Program-made: the position numbers and the translations under genes
Part shown: piece by piece, positions 31,499-44,300 of the stretch
How positions within the stretch are numbered: the first letter of the stretch is position 1
How the letters are laid out: each line of letters starts with the position of its first letter
Assembly: GCF_000715075.1 (NCBI RefSeq)
Contig: NC_134087.1
Span: 102,339,161 to 102,403,160, forward strand
DNA from: Nicotiana tabacum
Lineage: Eukaryota > Streptophyta > Magnoliopsida > Solanales > Solanaceae
Reading direction: 5' to 3'
Length of the DNA stretch: 64,000 bases
Notes under the pieces: model-generated
Seen by the model: only the letters and a program-made list of their open reading frames with translations
Told to the model about the DNA's origin: nothing
Database searches by the model: none

Positions 31499-32910
31499 TC
31501 AGCAGTTTTTTGGAGGGGAAATTTTCATTTTCGCCTTACATTTGTTGTAGGAACCATTGCCTTTGGTTGTTATGTGTGGGTACTCTTGCTTCTCTGGGGC
31601 AACGTGTTCAATTTTTTGTTTACTTCCTTCCGCAACATCCTTGATAGTGGCTGGCATTTGTGAGATACCCGGATTACTTTTGTCCATGAAAGACAAAATA
31701 ACTAACTTTCCTGCCTCATTGTTTCTTGTAAAAAGCTTTTTTATTTGAATCTTGAAGATCTTGCCAGTCAGTAGCTTTTGCGCGTTCACAAGAAGAAACA
31801 ATTCTTTCTGTAAAGATAAAATTAGTTATTTATGTGTCAGAGGGGGCTGAACTTATAGAAAATAGTTGTCTGTGGTTTTTCAAAATTAATAATGTACCTT
31901 GACATTGCAGACATCATAAATCTCTTCCGAAGTGAGAAGCAATATTTTTTCTGCAGGCTCATCGGAAATAGTTGCTGTTGTAGAACCACTCTGATCTGTG
32001 AGTGTTAGTTCAAACTGGCACCTAGTTGTAAGATAAAATGATTGGTTAATTAAAAGATGGTGAATAAATAATGTTAAATATAAACAATTATGTGGAAGTT
32101 GCATGTATACCTGGGAACCAACTGGGTAGCTCGACGGCAATTAGTGCAATAGAACTTTCTCCGTGAGATAGCTCGTGTGAAGTGTTGTTTGCAGTCTGAA
32201 CAAGCTAGGATACAAAATCGTTGATTCTCATTTTGTAGTGCGACTTTAGCCTGTATGTAGAATATTTGGCTCTGGAAAACATAAGGATGCCGCATATTAA
32301 TTTTTTGTTATTAGAAAATAAAGGTAAAAATTTGTAACAGTGCATATGTGAATATTTAGTGTACTTACTGGATCTTGCTGTCAAATTTCTGCAATTGGTA
32401 CTATCTCTTCTTCGAAAGGAACATATAAAAGAGAGTCTGTTGGACCTGTGCTCTTCATTGTGTACGCAATAAGCATTTGTTGATTTTGTTGGGTCCTTCA
32501 AGTATGTTAACATTTCAAAATTAGTTCTTCTATACGTTCAAGCACATATATGACCAATAATGTATTGATTGCAATACCATGTTCTCAGCGTATTTGCTTG
32601 TGGGTATAGAGGATTGATTTCAATTGTTGTACTGAATCTGTTAGTCAATCCTGTATGCATTTGAACATTCAGTTCTAATTTGGTCGTCTGGTATATGGAA
32701 AACTAAAATATAATTGCGTATATATTTTACCTGTATTGAATTTGTTACTCCATCTTGTAGGCATTTGAGGTGTTTTACCTAATAACGACTTTGGTCTTCC
32801 AACTTTTCTAGCAAGGATGATTGGGTATTCTTCTTTAAGCAGTTCGAGTAGTTTGTTCCCATCATGATCAATAAAATCTTCCCAGAATGTGAATTTCGTT
32901 GTTTTTTTTC
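31499..32910 (-). pseudogene. RPA70-like single-stranded-DNA-binding protein, C-terminal part, broken
   Basis: Six exon-like blocks with GT...AG borders, minus strand: 32731-32910, 32578-32638, 32369-32495, 32111-32272, 31899-32021 and 31499-31807 (TGA end). The first reads FTFWEDF...LKEEYPII, the second FSTTIEINPLYPQANTLR, both typical of the RPA70 OB-fold B/C junction. The fourth carries a zinc ribbon of the replication-factor-A C-terminal domain, CSDC then CTNC (C-x2-C-x14-C-x2-C). The fifth has FELTLTDQSGSTTATISDEP. An in-frame TGA in the third block (after VPIAEI) breaks it, and no N-terminal OB folds are seen. Cellular RPA binds single-stranded DNA in replication; RPA-like genes are also carried by plant Helitrons. 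LTR element 2 inserted 270 bp upstream, so 5' exons may lie right of 44425. Confidence 0.75.
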
Positions 32911-33176
32911 CTATATAAAATAGAACGAAATTGTTAAATCAGTATATTAAATCAATACGGGAATGTCAATGCTTAGGTAACACAAATGAGCATCAATTTG
33001 AAGATTTAAGTGTAACACATATTAAAAAAATGAACACGTATTGATATCTTAATGTGTAGGAATTTCAATAATGTAATTACTTTCGAAGAAAATAGGTATT
33101 CCTTAAGCTCTTCGCTATTGATTCCTAACAAAAGTTTCTAAAGATAATACTTTAAAATATCTGATGTTCTTGTAGT

Positions 33177-33181
33177 GCTGA
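33177..33181. repeat. Target-site duplication GCTGA, left
   Basis: GCTGA precedes the TGTGACGACC start of the 5' LTR and recurs at 44420-44424 right after the 3' LTR. Confidence 0.95.
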
Positions 33182-33863
33182 TGTGACGACCCAAAGAGTC
33201 ATCACCTGTTTTTAATTGCATTCTATGCTTTCGAGGCCTTGAAAACCTCATTTAGAGTCGCCTCGATTTGTGTGCGCAGTCCGGGCGCATAGCCGGAAAG
33301 CTTAAATATGAAATTCTGTGAAAAATGATAAAATTTGAGTTTAAAATGAATAAATGTGACTTCGGTCAAAATTTTGGGTAAATGGACCCGGACCCATAAT
33401 ATGGGACTTGGGCATATGCACGGAATCGAATTCTGAGGTTCCAAGCCCGAGAAATGAATTTTTTAAAGGAAATTGTTTTTCTGAAATTGTTAAGGAAAAT
33501 TGAAATGAAATTTGATTAGAACGTATTGGTATCGGGCCCATATTTTGGTTCCGGCGCCCGGTACAGGTCTTATATATGATTTAAGATGTTTCTGTAATGT
33601 TTGGTTAAAATCGGACGTCGTTTGACATGTTTCGGACTTGAAATACTAAATTTGAAACTTGATGAAGTATTTGGAAAATTCTTGATTTCGAGGTTTGATT
33701 CATTGTTTTAAGGCTATTTAGGCGATTTGATCGCACTGATAGGTTCGTACGATGATGTTGAGTTAGTGCATGTGTTTGGTTAGGAGACCCGAGGGCTCGG
33801 GAGTGTTTCGGAGTGGTTTTAGACTTATGAAAGTTGCAGGTTTCCAGTTCTGGTATGGTCTTC

Positions 33864-34190
33864 TTCGCGTTCGTGGGAGAGCCCTCGCGAACGCGATGAG
33901 TAAATTTGCTGAAGGAAATTCCATTCTACGCGAACACGTATACCAGGTGGCGAACGCAAGGCAGTGGGGGGCTAGACCTTCACGAACGCGTTCCTGGCTA
34001 TGCGAACGCGAAGGCTAAGTGCCTGGGTAGGGGGGAATGGGTAGAACACCTTACGCGAACGCGACCCCAAGGACGCAGACGCGAGGGCTCGAGGAGCTAC
34101 AGCTTCGCGAATGCGAGCCCCTATCCGCGAACATGAAGGCCAAAAAGCCTGACCCATCGCGAACATGAGAGGTCTATCGCGAACGCGTAG
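33864..34190 (+). promoter_or_regulatory. CpG-rich GCGAACGCG block, 5' LTR of element 2
   Basis: About a dozen copies of GCGAACGCG or one-base variants (TCGCGAACGCG, CACGAACGCG) in 330 bp, just upstream of the predicted start region. The 3' LTR copy is 42100-42423. It occupies the position of the GCGGTCCGC block of element 1 but shares no sequence with it. Confidence 0.65.
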
Positions 34191-34664
34191 AGTCATTTTG
34201 CCCAGTTATTTTAAAGTTCCAACACAGAACCACAAACGGGATTTCATAACATTTTCATAAACCCTTTCTTCTCTAAAGCTCCTAGACGATTTTTGAAGCA
34301 TTTCTTCACCAAAGTTTCTTGGGTAAGCATTGTTTAACTCGTTTTCTTCATTTTCCATCAACATCTATTGAAATTCTAGGCCTAAAACATGTAATTAAGG
34401 GTAGAAATTAGTGAATTGGGTAGAGCTAAGGCTTTTTGATTTTTCTTGATTTAGACCTCGTTTTGGGGTCGAATTTGAAAATAAATTATATATTTGGGCT
34501 CGTGGGCGAATGAGTGATCGGGTTTTGGTCTGAACCTCGTGTTTTGACCAAGCGTGCCCGGGGTCGATTTTGGGATTTTGGGAAGAATGATTGGAAAGTT
34601 ATAATTGAACATTGTAATTGGATTGTTTAGCACTTATTGATGATATTCAGTCAATTGTGTATAG

Positions 34665-34737
34665 ATTCGATTGGGTTGGAGACAAATTTGAGAGGAAAAG
34701 AGGTGTTCGAGGCTTGAGTTGGCCGTGGAAGTTCGAA
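34665..34737 (+). other. Predicted LTR leader mini-exon, element 2
   Basis: 73 nt, bounded by GTGTATAG|ATTCG and GTTCGAA|GTAAATG (GTTCGAG|GTAAATG in the 3' LTR, 42899-42972). The donor-like GTAAGC at 34323 is 342 nt upstream, as in element 1. Inferred from comparison. Confidence 0.45.
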
Positions 34738-35145
34738 GTAAATGTTCGGTCTAGCCTCAGCTTGAGGGATTAGGAGTTGAGTCCTATTTTCTACTTGCTT
34801 CTTGTTGAGTGCGACATATAAGCATGGTGACGAGTATCTATACGTTGTTGTCGAGCATGACCATGAGTCTTAAATTTGAACGTTGTTTTGCTCTTAGATG
34901 GCACTTCGGATGCTTTAATTAATGATTTCCTATATTGAGTAAAGATTGATTTTATCCTCGTAGATCTTAGTTATGATTGAGTATTGTCATTAATTGAGCT
35001 GAGTACAAAATGAGTTAGGATTTGGTTATAGCTGATTATCCCTTGCCGGGATGACTGTTTCGATATTGTTGTTCCCTTGCCGAGACGTTATTATATTATT
35101 TTGTTCCCTTGCCGGGATTTCTTGTAATTTTGTGATGACTTGTAA

Positions 35146-35449
35146 ATGGGAGCGGGTGGTACGCCTACCACGAGATATAATGAAATGGGAGCGGGTGGTA
35201 CGCCTACCACAAGATCGATGAAATGGGAGCCGGTGGTACGCCTACTACAAGATATAATGAAATGGGAGCGGGTGGTACGCCTACCACAAGATATAAAGAA
35301 ATGGGAGCGGGTGGTACGCCTACCACAAGATATAATAAAATGGGAGTGGGTGGTACGCCTACCACGAGATATAATGAAATGGGAGCGAGTCGTACGCCTA
35401 CCACAAGATATGAGAAATGGGAGCGGGTTGCACGCCAGCAACAAGATGA
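35146..35449. repeat. 39-bp tandem hairpin array, 5' LTR of element 2 (8 units)
   Basis: Same GTGGTA-CGCC-TACCAC unit as element 1 but 8 copies; the second is shortened (AAGATCGATGA). The last unit reads GTTGC-ACGCCA-GCAAC, a coordinated change on both arms. Confidence 0.95.
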
Positions 35450-36188
35450 AACTGAAAGTGAAAGTTGCCTTATTTATTTTATCCGTGTTAGAAGTTAAAT
35501 TGTAGTTTCCTTATTATTCAATGATATTCTGTTTTATCTGCTACCCTTGAAGCATGTTCCCCTTCCCCAGCTTTGATTGCTTATTACCTGTTTACTTTCT
35601 TTTTCGCCATATATTATATAACTGCACAAGTTTGTTCGGAGTTTGGTCCTAGCATCGTCACTACGTCGCTGGGGTTAGGCCAGACACTTACCAGCACATG
35701 GGGTCGGTTGTGCTGATACTACACTCTGCACTCTGTGCAAATACCAGAGTAGCTTTTGATCAGCAGCAGTAGCTCGGGAGCCAGCCTTCAGTCCATCGAG
35801 ACACTGAGGTAGCCTTGTAGGCGTCCGCAGGCCCGTCGTCTCCTCTATCTTATTTCATATTCTGTTATCTCATGTATTCGAGACAAACAATGCTATATTT
35901 CTTTCAAACGGTTGTATTTAGTACTATTAGTAGTCCGTGGATGTTGTGACACTAGGTTCTGGTTAGAGGCACGTGATGGTCTTTGAGACATTTTCGTTTT
36001 CTATTTATTTAAGACTTCCGCTAAATTTCATATTTCGCTGTTATTTAACGGTTTATTGCCTTGTTATTATAATTGGTAAGAAGTTTTAAATAAAGGAGTT
36101 AATGATTTCTAAGTTCATGGCTTGCCTAGCTTCTACGAGTAGGCGCCATCACGACTCCCGAGTGTGGGAAATCCGGGTCGTGACAAGT

Positions 36189-36200
36189 TGGTATCAGAGC
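36189..36200 (+). other. Primer-binding site (initiator Met tRNA), element 2
   Basis: TGGTATCAGAGC three bases after the 5' LTR. Confidence 0.95.
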
Positions 36201-36379
36201 TCTAAGTTACATAGGTCACAATTCACGGACAAGCTCAGTAGAGTTTGAGGGATCGGTACAGAGACATCTGTATTTATTCCCTAGAGTCTATAGAGATAGG
36301 AAAATTTCACATTTGTTCTTTCCTGTTGTGCGGTTTTGTTTCTCAATACTGATTGCCTTCCTACTCTATTCTTTTGTAT

Positions 36380-37890
36380 ATGGAGAGAACACACGCTTCC
36401 TCATCTACCGCTCAGCAGCCCAAGCCCCCAGCAGCAGCTCCTGCGAGGGGCAGAGGGCGAGGCCGAGGCCGTGCTAGAGGCCAAGGTAAGGGTAGAGCTC
36501 AGCCCTGAGCAGCAGCACCAGTGGCGGAGCCTCAGGTTGATTTTGACGAGGAGGTTCTGGCCCCAGTGGTCCGGTGGGCCCATCTCAAGTCCCGTAAGGG
36601 TTTATTGCTACCCCAGTTCTTTAGGATGCTCTGGTCCGATTAGTGGGCCTCATGGAGAGTGTCACCTAAGCAAGTTTGCTTCCTGTAGCACCAGCCGTCT
36701 CTCAGGCTGGAGGAGGGGCTCAGACTCTTGCTACTCGCACTCCGGAGCAGGTGGCTCCTCATATTCAGACTCCAACGGTTCAACCAGATGGGGCAGTCCA
36801 GCCAGGTCTAGTAGCTCAGACCGACGATGGAGCAGCCATGTCTGCCGATGCTTTGTGGAGGCTGGATAGGTTCACCAAGCTCTTTACTACTACTTTCAGC
36901 GGTGCTTCTTCTGAGGATCCCCGGGATTTTCTATACAGTTGCTATGAGGTTCTCAAGAAAATGGGTATTGTTGAGACCAATGGGGTCGATTTTGCTCCAT
37001 TTCGCTTGTCTGTATCCGCCAAGACTTAGTGGAGGAATTATTGCTTAGCCAGACCAGTCGGTTCGCCATCCTTGACTTGGGAGCAGTTTTCAGTGTTGTT
37101 TCTGGAGAAGTTTCTCTCCATTACTCAGAGAGAGGCCTATCGGAGGCAGTTTGAGCGCCTGCAGCAGGGTTCCATGACTATTACCAGTATGAGACTAAGT
37201 TCATTGACTTAGCTCGCCATGCTCTTGTCATATTTCCTACCGAGAGAGAGAGGGTAAGGAGGTTTATTGATGGTCTGATTTAGCCGATTCGTTTTCAGAT
37301 GGCTAGGGAGACTGGGAGTGAGATCACCTTTCAGGAGGCAGCCAATGTGGCCCACAGAGTTGAGATGCTTCTGTCACAAGGAGGTCGTCATGGGTCGGAT
37401 AAGAGGCCCCGTCACTCAGGCAGATTTAGTGGTACCTCGTCTAGAGGTAGAGATTCATATGGTAGAGGCCATCCTCCTAGGCCCTTTTAGTCAGCTCTTC
37501 AGGTTTCTCACGGTGCTTCAGGTAGCCGTGGTCCTCCGATGCAGTATTCTGATCAGCAGTCCTTTAGTGCACCACCAGCACCTATCAGTGCACTACCGCT
37601 TCAGAGTTTCTAGGGTCGTCAGCCCTAGTAGCCAAAGACTTGTTTTACTTGTGGCGACATGAGGCACATTTCTAGGTATTGCCATTGCCCTCGAGCTTCG
37701 AGCAGTTCTCCGCATCAGGGTTCTCGTGTTAGGGTTCAGGCCCCAAGTGTTCCACAGGACACCCAGCCAGCTAGGGGTGGGGGTAGATATGCTAGAGGGG
37801 GAGGTAGAGGTCCTAGAGGTGGAGCTCAGGCCGCCAGAGGTGGAGACCAGCCAACAGCAGGCCGTCCTAGAGAGGTAGTTTAGGGTGGTG
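36380..37890 (+). pseudogene. gag: gag of LTR element 2, broken
   Basis: ATG 36380 (MERTHASSS) aligns with the start in element 1. The splice-like CAG just before it has become TAT. An Arg-Gly-rich N-terminus leads to a TGA near 36,508 (at a CpG Arg codon). The frame shifts before 36676, and the capsid-like domain follows (about 36,820-37,350, with MSADALWRLDRFTKLF). The zinc knuckle CFTCGDMRHISRYC (about 37,639-37,680) is intact. Further stops: TAG 37027 (a Trp codon in element 1), TAG near 37281, TAG near 37488, TAG near 37611, two adjacent TAG near 37626, TAG near 37881. Confidence 0.9.
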
Positions 37891-39945
37891 GGGCCCAGCC
37901 TTGATGTTACTCCCTTCCAGCCAGGCCCGAGGCTGAGGCTTCAGATGTAGTCATTACATGTATTATTCTGGTTTGTGATAGAGATGCTTCGGTGCTATTT
38001 GATCTAGGGTCTACGTACTCGTATGTGTCGTCTTATTTTGCACCGTATCTGATCATGCCTAATGATTCATTGAGTGATTCTGTGTATGTGTCTACACCGG
38101 TGGGTGATTCTATTGTGGTTGATCAAGTCCATCGTTCTTGTATTGTGGTGATCAGGGGGTCTTGAGACTCGTGTAGATTTGTTGCTTTTAGACATGGTTG
38201 ATTTTGATGTTATATTGGGGATGGACTGGTTATCACCTTACCACACTATCTTGGATTGCCATGCTAAGACTGTGACCTTAGCTTTACCAGGTATGCCTCG
38301 TTTAGAGTGGAGAGGGACTCCTGGTCATTCTACCCGTAGTGTTATCTCGTATGTGAAGGCTCGGCGTATGGTCGAGAAGGGGTATTTGGCCTATTTGGCG
38401 TATGTTCACGATTTTAGTGCTAAGTTTCCTGAGGTATTCCCTTCAGACCTGCCGAGGATGCCACCCGACAGGGATATTGACTTTTGCATTGATATGGCTC
38501 CGGGCACTCAGCCCATTTCTATTCCGCTGTATCGCATGGCCCTGTTAGAGTTGAAAGAGTTGAAGGAGCAATTGCAAGACTTGCTTGAGAAGGGTTTCAT
38601 TAGACCCAGTGTTTCACCGTGGGGTGCGCCGATGTTGTTTGTTAAGGAAAAAGATGGGTTAATGAGAATGTTTATCGATTACCGGCAGTTGAACAAGGTT
38701 ACAATCAATAATAAGTATCCATTGCCAAGGATTGATTATTTATTTGATCAGCTTCAGGGTGCCAAGGTATTTTCAAAGATAGACTTGAGATCTGGCTACC
38801 ATCAGTTGAGGATTAGGCCTTCCGATGTCCCTAAGACAGCTTTCCACACTTGGTACGGGCATTATGAGTTATTGGTTATGTCGTTCGAGTTGACAAATGC
38901 CCCAACAGCCTTTGTGGATTTGATGAACCGAGTGCTCATGCCTTATTTGGACTTGTTCGTGATCGTCTTCATTGATGATATTTTGATATATTCTAGTAGC
39001 CAGGAGGAGCACGAGCATCATCTCAGAGTGATTCTTCAGACTCTGAAGGATAGGCAGTTGTATGCTAAGTTCCCAAAGTGTGAGTTCTGGTTGAGTTCAG
39101 TTGCATTACTGGGTCATGTTGTGTCAGCAAAGGGTATTCAGGTTGACCCGAAGAAGATTGAGGCAGTCAAGAACTGACCTAGACCAGCATAGCTATAAAG
39201 ATTCGGAGTTTCTTGGGATTGGTAGGCTACTATCATCGGTTCGTGGAGGGGTTTTCATCTACTGCAGCCCCGATGACAAGGTTGACCCAAAAGGGTGCCC
39301 AGTTCAGATGGTTGGACGGGTGTGAGGTGAGCTTTCAAAAGCTCAAGACAGCTCTGACTACGACACCGGTGTTAGTTTTGTCCATAGGTTCAGGGCCTTA
39401 CACAGTCTATTGTGATGCTTCACATATTGGGCTTGGTGTAGTGTTGATGCAGGAAGGAAAGGTCATTGCCTATGCTTCAAGGCAGTTGAAGATTCATGAG
39501 AAGAACTATCCGATGCATGATTTGGAGTTGGCAGCTATTGTTCACGCATTGAAGATTTGGAGGCACTATCTATATGGCGTGGCGTGTGAGATGTTCACAG
39601 ATCATAAGAGTCTTCAGTATTTGTTCAAGCAAAAGGAGTTGAATTTGAGGCAGAGGAGGTGGTTGGAGTTGTTGAAAGATTATGACATCACTATCTTATA
39701 TCATCCGGGGAAGGCCAATGTGGTGGCTGATGCCTTGAGTAAGAAGTCAGCCAGTATGGGCAGTCTTGCTTATATTCCGGTCGGTGAGAGACCGCTTACC
39801 TTGGATGTTCAGTCTTTGGCCAATTGGTTTGTGAGGTTGGATATTTCGGAGCCTAGTCGTGTATTAGCTTTCACGGTCGCTCGTTCTTCTTTATTAGAGC
39901 GTAACCATGATCGGCAGTATGATGATCCTTAATTGTGTATCCTTA
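37891..39945 (+). pseudogene. pol: Protease, reverse transcriptase and RNase H of LTR element 2, broken
   Basis: The protease active-site segment (about 37,980-38,060) reads CDRDASVLFDLGSTYSYVSS, with Leu in place of the Pro of element 1, followed by [11 protein letters not shown] one-base gain near 38,157 shifts the frame. RT continues open from 38179 to 39177: [16 protein letters not shown] and catalytic FIDD near 38,970. Some conserved sites are altered (YRQL kept, MSFELTNAP instead of MSFGLTNAP). Stops TGA 39175 and TAA/TAG near 39,190-39,200 separate it from the RNase H part (39213-39932), which retains YCDAS and [10 protein letters not shown]. Confidence 0.92.
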
Positions 39946-41366
39946 GAGACACGATGTAGTGTGGAGGTGCCAAGCAGGTTACCTTAGGTGATGATGGGGT
40001 TTTGAGATTGCAGGGTCGAGTTTGTGTGCCTAATGTGGATGGGCTTCGAGAGTTGATTTTAGAGGAGGCCCAGAGATCCAGGTACTCTATTCTTCCGGGC
40101 GCCGCAAAGATGTATCAGGATTTGCGACAACATTATTGGTGGCGTAGAATGAAGAAGGATATTGTTGCATATGTGGCTCGGTGTTTGAATTGCCAGCAGG
40201 TTAAGTATGAGCATCAGAGGCTTGGTGGATTGTTTCAGAGGATTGAGCTTCCCGAGTGGAAGTGGGAGTGGATCACTATGGATTTTGTTGTTGGGCTCCT
40301 GCAAACTCGAAGGAAGTTCGATGTAGTATGGGTCATTATTGATAGGCTGACCAAGTCAGCGCATTTCATTCCTGTGGCAGTCTCCTATTCATCCGAGAGG
40401 TTAGCTAAGATCTATATTCGGGAGATTGTTCGTCTTCATGGTGTGCCTGTGTCTATCATTTCGGACCGAGGTATGCAGTTTACCTCGCGTTTCTAGAGAG
40501 CAGTTCAGCAAGAGTTGGGCACTCAGGTGGAGTTGAGTACATCATTTCATCCCCAGACGGATGGCCAGTTCGAGCGGACTATTCAAATTCTGGAGGATAT
40601 GCTCCGAGCTTGTGTCATTGATTTTGGAGGCTCGTGGGATCAGTTTTTGCCTTTAGCAGAGTTTTCCTCCAACAACAGCTACCGGTCGAGCATCCAGACG
40701 GCTCCTTATAAGGCTTTGTATGGTAGGTGATGTCGATCTCCGGTTGGATGGCTTGAGCCGGGGGAGGCTCGGTTGTTGGGTATGGATCTGGTTCAAGAGG
40801 CCTTGGACAAGGTCAAGATCATTCAGGATAGGCTTCGTACAGCTCAATCTAAGCAAAAGAGTTATGCAGACCGCAAGGTTCGAGATGTGGCTTTCATGGT
40901 TGGTGAGTGAGTATTGCTCCGAGTGTGGCCTATGAAGGGCGTGATGAGATTTGGGAAGAAGGGCAAGCTTAGCCCTAGGTTCATTGGCCCGTTTGAGATT
41001 ATTGATCGAGTGGGAGAAGTAGCTTATAGTCTTGCATTGCCGCCGAGCTTATCAACCGTGCATCCAGTGTTTCATGTGTCCATGCTTCGGAAGTATCACA
41101 ATGATCCATCCCACGTGTTAGATTTCAGCACTGTCCAGTTGGACAAGGACTTCTCTTATGAGGAGGAGCCGGTGGCTATTCTAGACCGGTAGGTTCGTCA
41201 GTTGAGGTCGGAGAGTTTTCCTTCTGTTCGTGTTCAGTGGAGAGGTCAGCCTCCTGAGGCATCGACCTGGGAGTCCGAGTCCGATATGCGGAGCCGTTAT
41301 CCCCATCTTTTCCCCGACTCAGGTACTTCCTTCTTCTGTCCGTTCGAGGATGAACGGTTGTTTTAG
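39946..41366 (+). pseudogene. Integrase and chromodomain of LTR element 2, broken
   Basis: It is better preserved than in element 1. The zinc region has [14 protein letters not shown] and CLNCQQVK (about 40,120-40,200). The DDE core has [22 protein letters not shown] and the SIQTAPYKALYGR block, with the active-site region otherwise readable. Stops: TAG 40494 (Trp position), TGA 40728, TGA near 40908, TAG 41190. The C-terminus shows [20 protein letters not shown], then a chromodomain (about 41,215-41,320) with VQWRGQPP, STWESE and MRSRYPHLF. The final TAG (41364) abuts the polypurine tract. Confidence 0.9.
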
Positions 41367-41376
41367 AGGTGGAGAA
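41365..41376 (+). other. Polypurine tract, element 2
   Basis: AGAGGTGGAGAA, identical to element 1, immediately before the 3' LTR. Confidence 0.9.
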
Positions 41377-44300
41377 TGTGACAACCCAAAGGGTCATCAC
41401 CTGTTTTTAATTACATTATGTGCTTCCGAGGCCTTGAAAACCTCAGTTAGAGTCATCTCGATTTGCGTGCATAGTCCGAGCGCGTAACCGGAAAGCTTAA
41501 ATATGAAATTCTGTTAAAAATGATGAAATTTGAGTTTAAAATGAATAAATTTGACTTCGGTCAATATTTTGGGTAAACGGACCCGGACCCGTGATTTGAC
41601 GGTCCCGGAGGGTCCGTCGGAAAATTTGGGACTTGGGTGTATGCCCTGAATTGAATTCCGAGGTCCCGAGCCCGAGAAATGAATTTTTTAAAGGAAATTA
41701 TTTTTCTGAAATTGTTAAGGAAAATTGAATGAAATTTGATTAGAACGTGTTGGTATCGGGCCCGTATTTTTGTTCCGGCGCCGGTACAGGTCTTATATAT
41801 GATTTAAGATGTTTCTGTAAAGTTTGGTTAAAATCGGACGTCGTTTGACGTGTTTCGTACTTGAAATCCTAAATTTGAAACTTGATGAAGTATTTGGAAA
41901 AATTCTTGATTTTGAGGTTTGATTCATTGTTTTTAAGGTTATTTAGGTGATTTGATCACACTGATAGGTTTGTACGATGATGTTGAGTTAGTGCATGTGT
42001 TTGGTTAGGAGCCCCGAGGGCTCGGGAGTGTTTCAGAGGTGTTTCGGAGTGGTTTTAGACTTATGAAAGTTGCAGGTTTCCAGTTCTGGTATGGTCTTCT
42101 TCGTGTTCGTGGGAGAACCCTCGCGAATGTAATGAGTAAATTTGCTGAAGGATATTCCCTTCTACGCGAACGCGTATACCAGGTCGCGAACGCGAGGCTG
42201 CGGGGGGCTAGACCTTCGCGAACGCGTTCCTGGCTATGCGAACGCAAAAGCCAAGTTCCTGGGCAGGGGGAATAGGTAGAACACCTTACGCGAATGCGAC
42301 CCCAAGGGCGCGAACGAGAGGGCTTGAGGAGCTACAGCTTTGCAAACGCGAGCCCTTATCCCGAACGCGAAGGCCAAAAAGCCTGACCCATCGCGAACGC
42401 GAGAGGTCTATCACGAACGCGTAGAGTCATTTTGCCCAGTTATTTTAAAGTTCCAAAACAGAACCACAAACGGGATTTCATAACATTTTCATAAACCCTT
42501 TCTTCTCCAAAGCTCCTAGGCGATTTTTGAAGCATTTCTTCACCAAAGTTTCTTGAGTAAGCATTGTTTAACTCGTTTTCTTCGTTTCCATCAATATCTA
42601 TTGAAATTCTTGGCCTAAAACATGTAACTAAGGGTTGAAATTAGGTAATTGGGTAGAGCTAGGGCATTTTGATTTTTCTTGATTTAGACCTCGTTTTGGG
42701 GTAGAATTTGAAAACAAATTATATATTTGGTCTTGTGGGCGAATGGGTGATCGGGTTTTGGTCCGAACCTTGTGTTTTGATCAAGCAGGCCCGGGGTCGA
42801 TTTTTGTGAATTTGGGAAGAATGATTGGAAAGTTATAATTGAACATTGGAATTGGATTGTTTAGCACTTATTGATGATATTAAGTCAATTGTGTATAGAT
42901 TCGATTGGGTTGGAGCCGAATTTGAGAGGAAAAAGCAGTGTTCGAGGCTTGAGTTGGCCGTGGAAGTTCGAGGTAAATGTTCGGTCTAGCCTTAGCTTGA
43001 GGGATTAGGAGTTGAGTCCTATTTGCTACTTTCTTCTTGTTGAGTGCGACATAAAGGCATGTTGACGAGTATCTATACGTTGCTGTCGAGCATGATCGTG
43101 AGTCTTAAATTTGAACGTTGTTTTGCTCTTAGATGGCACTTCAGATGCTTTAATTAATGATCTCCTATATTGAGTAAATATTGATTTTATCCTCGTAGAT
43201 CTTAGTTATGATTGAGTATTGTCATTAATTGAGTTGAGTACAAAATGAGTTAGGATTTGGTTATAGTTGATTATCCCTTGCCGGGATGACTGTTTCGATA
43301 TTGTTGTTCCCTTGCCGGGAAGTTATTATATTATTTTGTTTCCTTACCGGGATTTCTTGTAATTTTGTGATGACTTTAAATGGGAGCGGGTGGTACGCCT
43401 ACCACGAGATATAATAAAATGGTAGCGGGTGATACGCCTACCACAAGATCGATGAAATGGGAGCGGGTGGTACGCCTACCACGAGATATATTGAAATGAG
43501 AGCGGGTGGTACGCCTACCACAAGATATAATGAAATGGGAGCGGGTCGTACGCCTACCACAAGATATAATGAAATGGGAGCGGGTGGTACGCCTACCACG
43601 AGATATAATGAAATGGGAGCAGGTGGTATGCCTACCACAAGATATGAGAAATGGGATCGGGTTGCACGCTTGCAACAAGATGAAACTGAAAGTGAAAGTT
43701 GCCTTATTTCTTTTATCTGTGTTAGAAGTTAAATTGTAGTTTCCTTATTATTCTTTGATATTCTGTTTTATCTGCTACCCCCGAAGCATGTTCCCCTTCC
43801 CCAGCTTTGATTGCTTATTACCTGTTTACTTTTTTTTCCCCCATATATTATATAACTGCACATGTTTATTCGGAGTCTGGTCCTAGCCTTGTCACTACCT
43901 CGCCAGGGTTAGGCCAGACACTTACCAGCACATGGGGTCGGTTGTGCTGATACTACACTCTGCACTCTGTGCAGATACCCGAGAAGCTTTTGATCAGCAG
44001 CAGTAGCTCGGGAGCCAGCCTTCAGTCCACCGAGACACCGAGGTAGCCTTGCAGGTGTCCGCAGGCCCGGAGTCTCCTCTATCTTAATTCATATTCTGTT
44101 ATCTCATGTATTCGAGACAAACAGTGCTATATTTCTTTCAAACGGTTGTATTTAGTACTCTTAGTAGTCCGTGGATGTTGTGACACCAGGTTCTGGTTAG
44201 AGGCACGTGATGGTCTTTGAGACATTTTCGTTTTCTATTTATTTAAGACTTCCGCTAAATTTCATATTCCGCTGTTATTTAACGGTTTATTGCCTTATTA

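Larger units (their letters stand above)
33182..36185 (+). repeat. 5' LTR of element 2
   Basis: It runs from TGTGACGACC to GGTCGTGACA. The CpG block is 33864-34190, a weak TATA-like TATTTTAAAG lies at 34207, donor-like GTAAGC at 34323, mini-exon 34665-34737, array 35146-35449. The acceptor-like site near 35739 is mutated (TGTGCAA). Relative to the 3' LTR a stretch near 33400 (GTGATTTGACGGTCCCGGAG) is missing. Confidence 0.95.
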
